DNA of 6,391 nt from Treponema sp. (GTDB taxonomy: Bacteria; Spirochaetota; Spirochaetia; Treponematales; Breznakiellaceae): positions 1 through 6,391 of the forward strand of contig JAISEA010000032.1 of NCBI GenBank assembly GCA_031264475.1, given 5' to 3'. Of this stretch, positions 5,601-6,391 are shown piece after piece; position 1 is the stretch's first letter, and each line of letters opens with the position of its first letter. Under the pieces are notes generated by a model. The model was not told where the DNA came from. It saw only the letters and a program-made list of their open reading frames with translations, and ran no database searches. The position numbers and the translations under genes are program-made.

Positions 5601-6391
5601 TCTTCTCCCTTGCTACTTGTAGCGTAATTGGGGTAACGTTTTTCCAATCCTTCAAAGGTGAGGTGCCGCAAATATTCATCTGTATCCGAGAAACCATCAG
5701 GAACGTCAAAATCCGGTAGGTAATTCGGCAAGTCTTTGGTTTCAACCATTGGAAATATATATTCAATATGTTTCTCATGGGTTTTTTTGTTTTCTACTTC
5801 TCCCATGAAGCTTGCGGTGCATTTTTCAGCGATACGGATGGTATTGCTTATGGCTTCAGGGTACTCAGGGAAGAGCGCGGACATTTCGTCGCCGGTCTTG
5901 AAGTAGAATTCCGGCGTTTTCATACGCATACGTTTTTCATCGCTCACTTTTTTCTGAGTGCTGATACACATCAGGACATCCTGCGCCTCCCAGTCTTCTT
6001 TTTCCAAATAGTGTATGTCGTTTGTGGCGACGAGGGGGATGCCTGTCTTTCGCGCGATGGCGACCACGCCTGCTATGACTTTGGGGTCTTCGGGGAGTTG
6101 GTGATCTTGTAGTTCTAGGTAGTAATCTTCGCCGAAGAGGTCGTAAAATTTGCGAGCTGTCAGCTCTGCCGCGTCTTCTTTTCCTTCAATTATCAGGTTG
6201 GCTACTTCGCCCGCCAGACACGCGGACAGGCATACGAGGTTGTCGTGGTATTTCTCAAGCGTCTCCCAATCAATACGCGGTTTGTAATAAAACCCTTCGG
6301 TATATGAGAGCGATGTTAGTCTGAGCAGGTTTTTATATCCATCCAGATTCTTCGCCAAGAGTATCAGGTGGTAGTATTTGTTTTCATGTTC
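2630..6391 (-). CDS. dnaE: DNA polymerase III subunit alpha, 5' end outside the window
   Basis: This is the replicative polymerase of the bacterial chromosome, adding nucleotides in the holoenzyme at the fork. 1253 codons are visible and the frame stays open to base 6391, so about 100 N-terminal residues (start of the PHP domain) are missing. Numbered from 6391: PHP remainder 1-200 with LSACLAGEV (Cys58), LELQDH and NDIHYL (Asp125, His127); polymerase core with GPGRGSGAGS, PDFDVDF (Asp345, Asp347) and KMDFLGL (Asp498), the three catalytic aspartates; ALYRPGPM, YQEQVM and GYGFNKSHA in the fingers region; helix-hairpin-helix region with IKGLGEGP; clamp-binding motif QAGLF (852-856). Two OB-fold modules follow (890-1003 and 1013-1125), then a Lys/Ala/Pro-rich linker and a C-terminal domain beginning about SLHIRLA that normally contacts the clamp loader tau subunit. 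The expected full length of about 1350 residues exceeds E. coli DnaE (1160), largely because of the second OB module and the linker. Identity is very secure. Confidence 0.98.
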   Translation of the reverse strand, partial: EHENKYYHLILLAKNLDGYKNLLRLTSLSYTEGFYYKPRIDWETLEKYHDNLVCLSACLAGEVANLIIEGKEDAAELTARKFYDLFGEDYYLELQDHQLPEDPKVIAGVVAIARKTGIPLVATNDIHYLEKEDWEAQDVLMCISTQKKVSDEKRMRMKTPEFYFKTGDEMSALFPEYPEAISNTIRIAEKCTASFMGEVENKKTHEKHIEYIFPMVETKDLPNYLPDFDVPDGFSDTDEYLRHLTFEGLEKRYPNYATSSKGEEIKSRAEYELDIIIRMGFTGYFLIVADFINWAKAHDIPVGPGRGSGAGSIVAYAVRITDIDPLKYNLLFERFLNPARISMPDFDVDFANEGRDDVIKYVTEKYGKDRVGQIITFGTLKARAVIKDVARVLDIPLAETNAIVNLIPQNPKITLEKALAESTELREKAEEPKYQALFRFARKLEGKNRNSSLHAAGIVIGKTELVNYVPLYRDPKTGGIASQYRMEVIENRGLVKMDFLGLKTLDVIKNTISLLHKRGGEYLNFDISRIPEDDEATYKMLGEGNSSGIFQFESEGMKNILIQTKPTSIAELTALNALYRPGPMDYIPQFIESKWGRQEIVYPDPCLEDILKETYGVIVYQEQVMQVAQRIAGYTLGQADVLRRAMGKKKVDEMAKEKDKFIAGAKKQGFKEENAGKIFDILEKFAGYGFNKSHAAAYSVVAYQTAFLKANFPAEFMAATLTNEITATDSLPGYINEARKMGLEIDPPDINHSDRYFSVTNNRIVYGFLGIKGLGEGPANEIIRTREDRPFKSFMDFLERVDIKAVGKKVIELLASVGAFDSFGMNRAALVENLDQAVEYILKDREDAQFGQAGLFNDEMKEQTQFFRFVEKPEWSRAEKLKIEQELIGFYFSGHPMDEYKPIWEKYSTLNLSKTREATAGMYTVVGIIREVKPHQTKNGEIGFSAIADYNGELDLVLFADSWTRHKKLFQVDRVVAIRGKLDNSGGRDRISLLVDAVLSLEEPKPSQDTLTAFFSHPLDPYREAWEQNCDLNLARVVGAKDGIYTLIGVIRNIKPWNSKSGEMVFSSLEDFNGTVDLTLFSEAWKRYREVFSIDKPVALKGKLDKSKRPDHPSVIVNELLDLEEMQAGAKANPKPAVKKAVGETPPVKKLKNEGKKDADSAAPAAAPVEPITSIMKSLHIRLADDAAGNEDGLCLLRDTLCGKPGRSSIFIHIPLPTGETVVRTTSQITVSVESEDMEAFSHCAGVQKAWTE
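3017..3724 (-). repeat. Tandem duplication of the OB-fold module inside dnaE
   Basis: The first copy is encoded at about 3724-3383 and the second at about 3355-3017. Both begin with a HP(M/L)D.Y...W helix, continue through Y-T-x-x-G-x-I-R-x-x-K-P, G-E, D-x-N-G-x-x-D-L-x-L-F and G-K-L-D, and end in L-x-L-E-E. Counting by eye gives about 50 identities over about 113 residues. Known bacterial DnaE proteins such as that of E. coli have a single OB fold at this position. DNA identity is low, so the duplication is old and has diverged. Confidence 0.85.

Noticed and set aside
3060..6112. Many + strand open frames of 60-116 codons opposite dnaE
   Set aside because: They are antisense shadows of a strongly conserved coding region, with no family resemblance or ribosome binding sites.
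6356..6358. TTG at 6358 as the real dnaE start
   Set aside because: The frame stays open to the window edge, and the upstream residues (EHENKYYHLIL) match the conserved HLxLLAKN region of DnaE, so the true start lies outside.

Overview
The window holds two convergent genes separated by a 719-bp intergenic region (1911-2629) that is almost entirely repeats. Base composition is roughly balanced. The mix of a DnaE-type polymerase with a Thermus/Mycobacterium-like PHP region, a carbohydrate esterase and a repeat-rich intergenic region would fit a gut-associated spirochaete (Treponema-like). This is an impression from the proteins and repeats, not a demonstrated placement.

Left (48-1910, + strand): a complete 620-residue sialate O-acetylesterase / SGNH-type carbohydrate acetylesterase with a jelly-roll (glycoside hydrolase family 2-like) sugar-binding insert. 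It has no signal peptide, so it probably deacetylates imported sugars or oligosaccharides in the cytoplasm. A TATAAT box lies only 8 bases before the ATG and no Shine-Dalgarno is visible.

Middle: two unrelated repeat families lie head to tail. The first (1947-2192) is a tandem array of 21-bp units, each built on a 14-bp palindrome GAACCT-CT-AGGTTC, repeated about 11.7 times. The second (2256-2574) is four 68-bp units, each with a 26-bp hairpin preceded by GTAG or GGAG, plus a 47-bp module between units 3 and 4 and a second copy of that module after unit 4. An inverted copy of part of the module sits on the left edge. The modules carry short CACCC/GGGTG hairpins oriented so that the left one could terminate the esterase transcript and the right ones the polymerase transcript. 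The hairpin units resemble REP elements, which in other bacteria are mobilised by TnpA-REP (RAYT) transposases; no such transposase is in the window.

Right (6391-2630, - strand): dnaE, the replicative DNA polymerase III alpha subunit. Its 5' end runs off the window and about 100 N-terminal residues are missing. Polymerase active-site aspartates, the visible PHP metal ligands and an internal clamp-binding motif are intact. Its most unusual feature is a tandem duplication of the OB-fold module near the C-terminus, followed by a Lys/Ala/Pro-rich linker and the usual C-terminal domain.

The two genes have no evident functional link. The most unusual parts of the window are the repeat region and the duplicated OB module.
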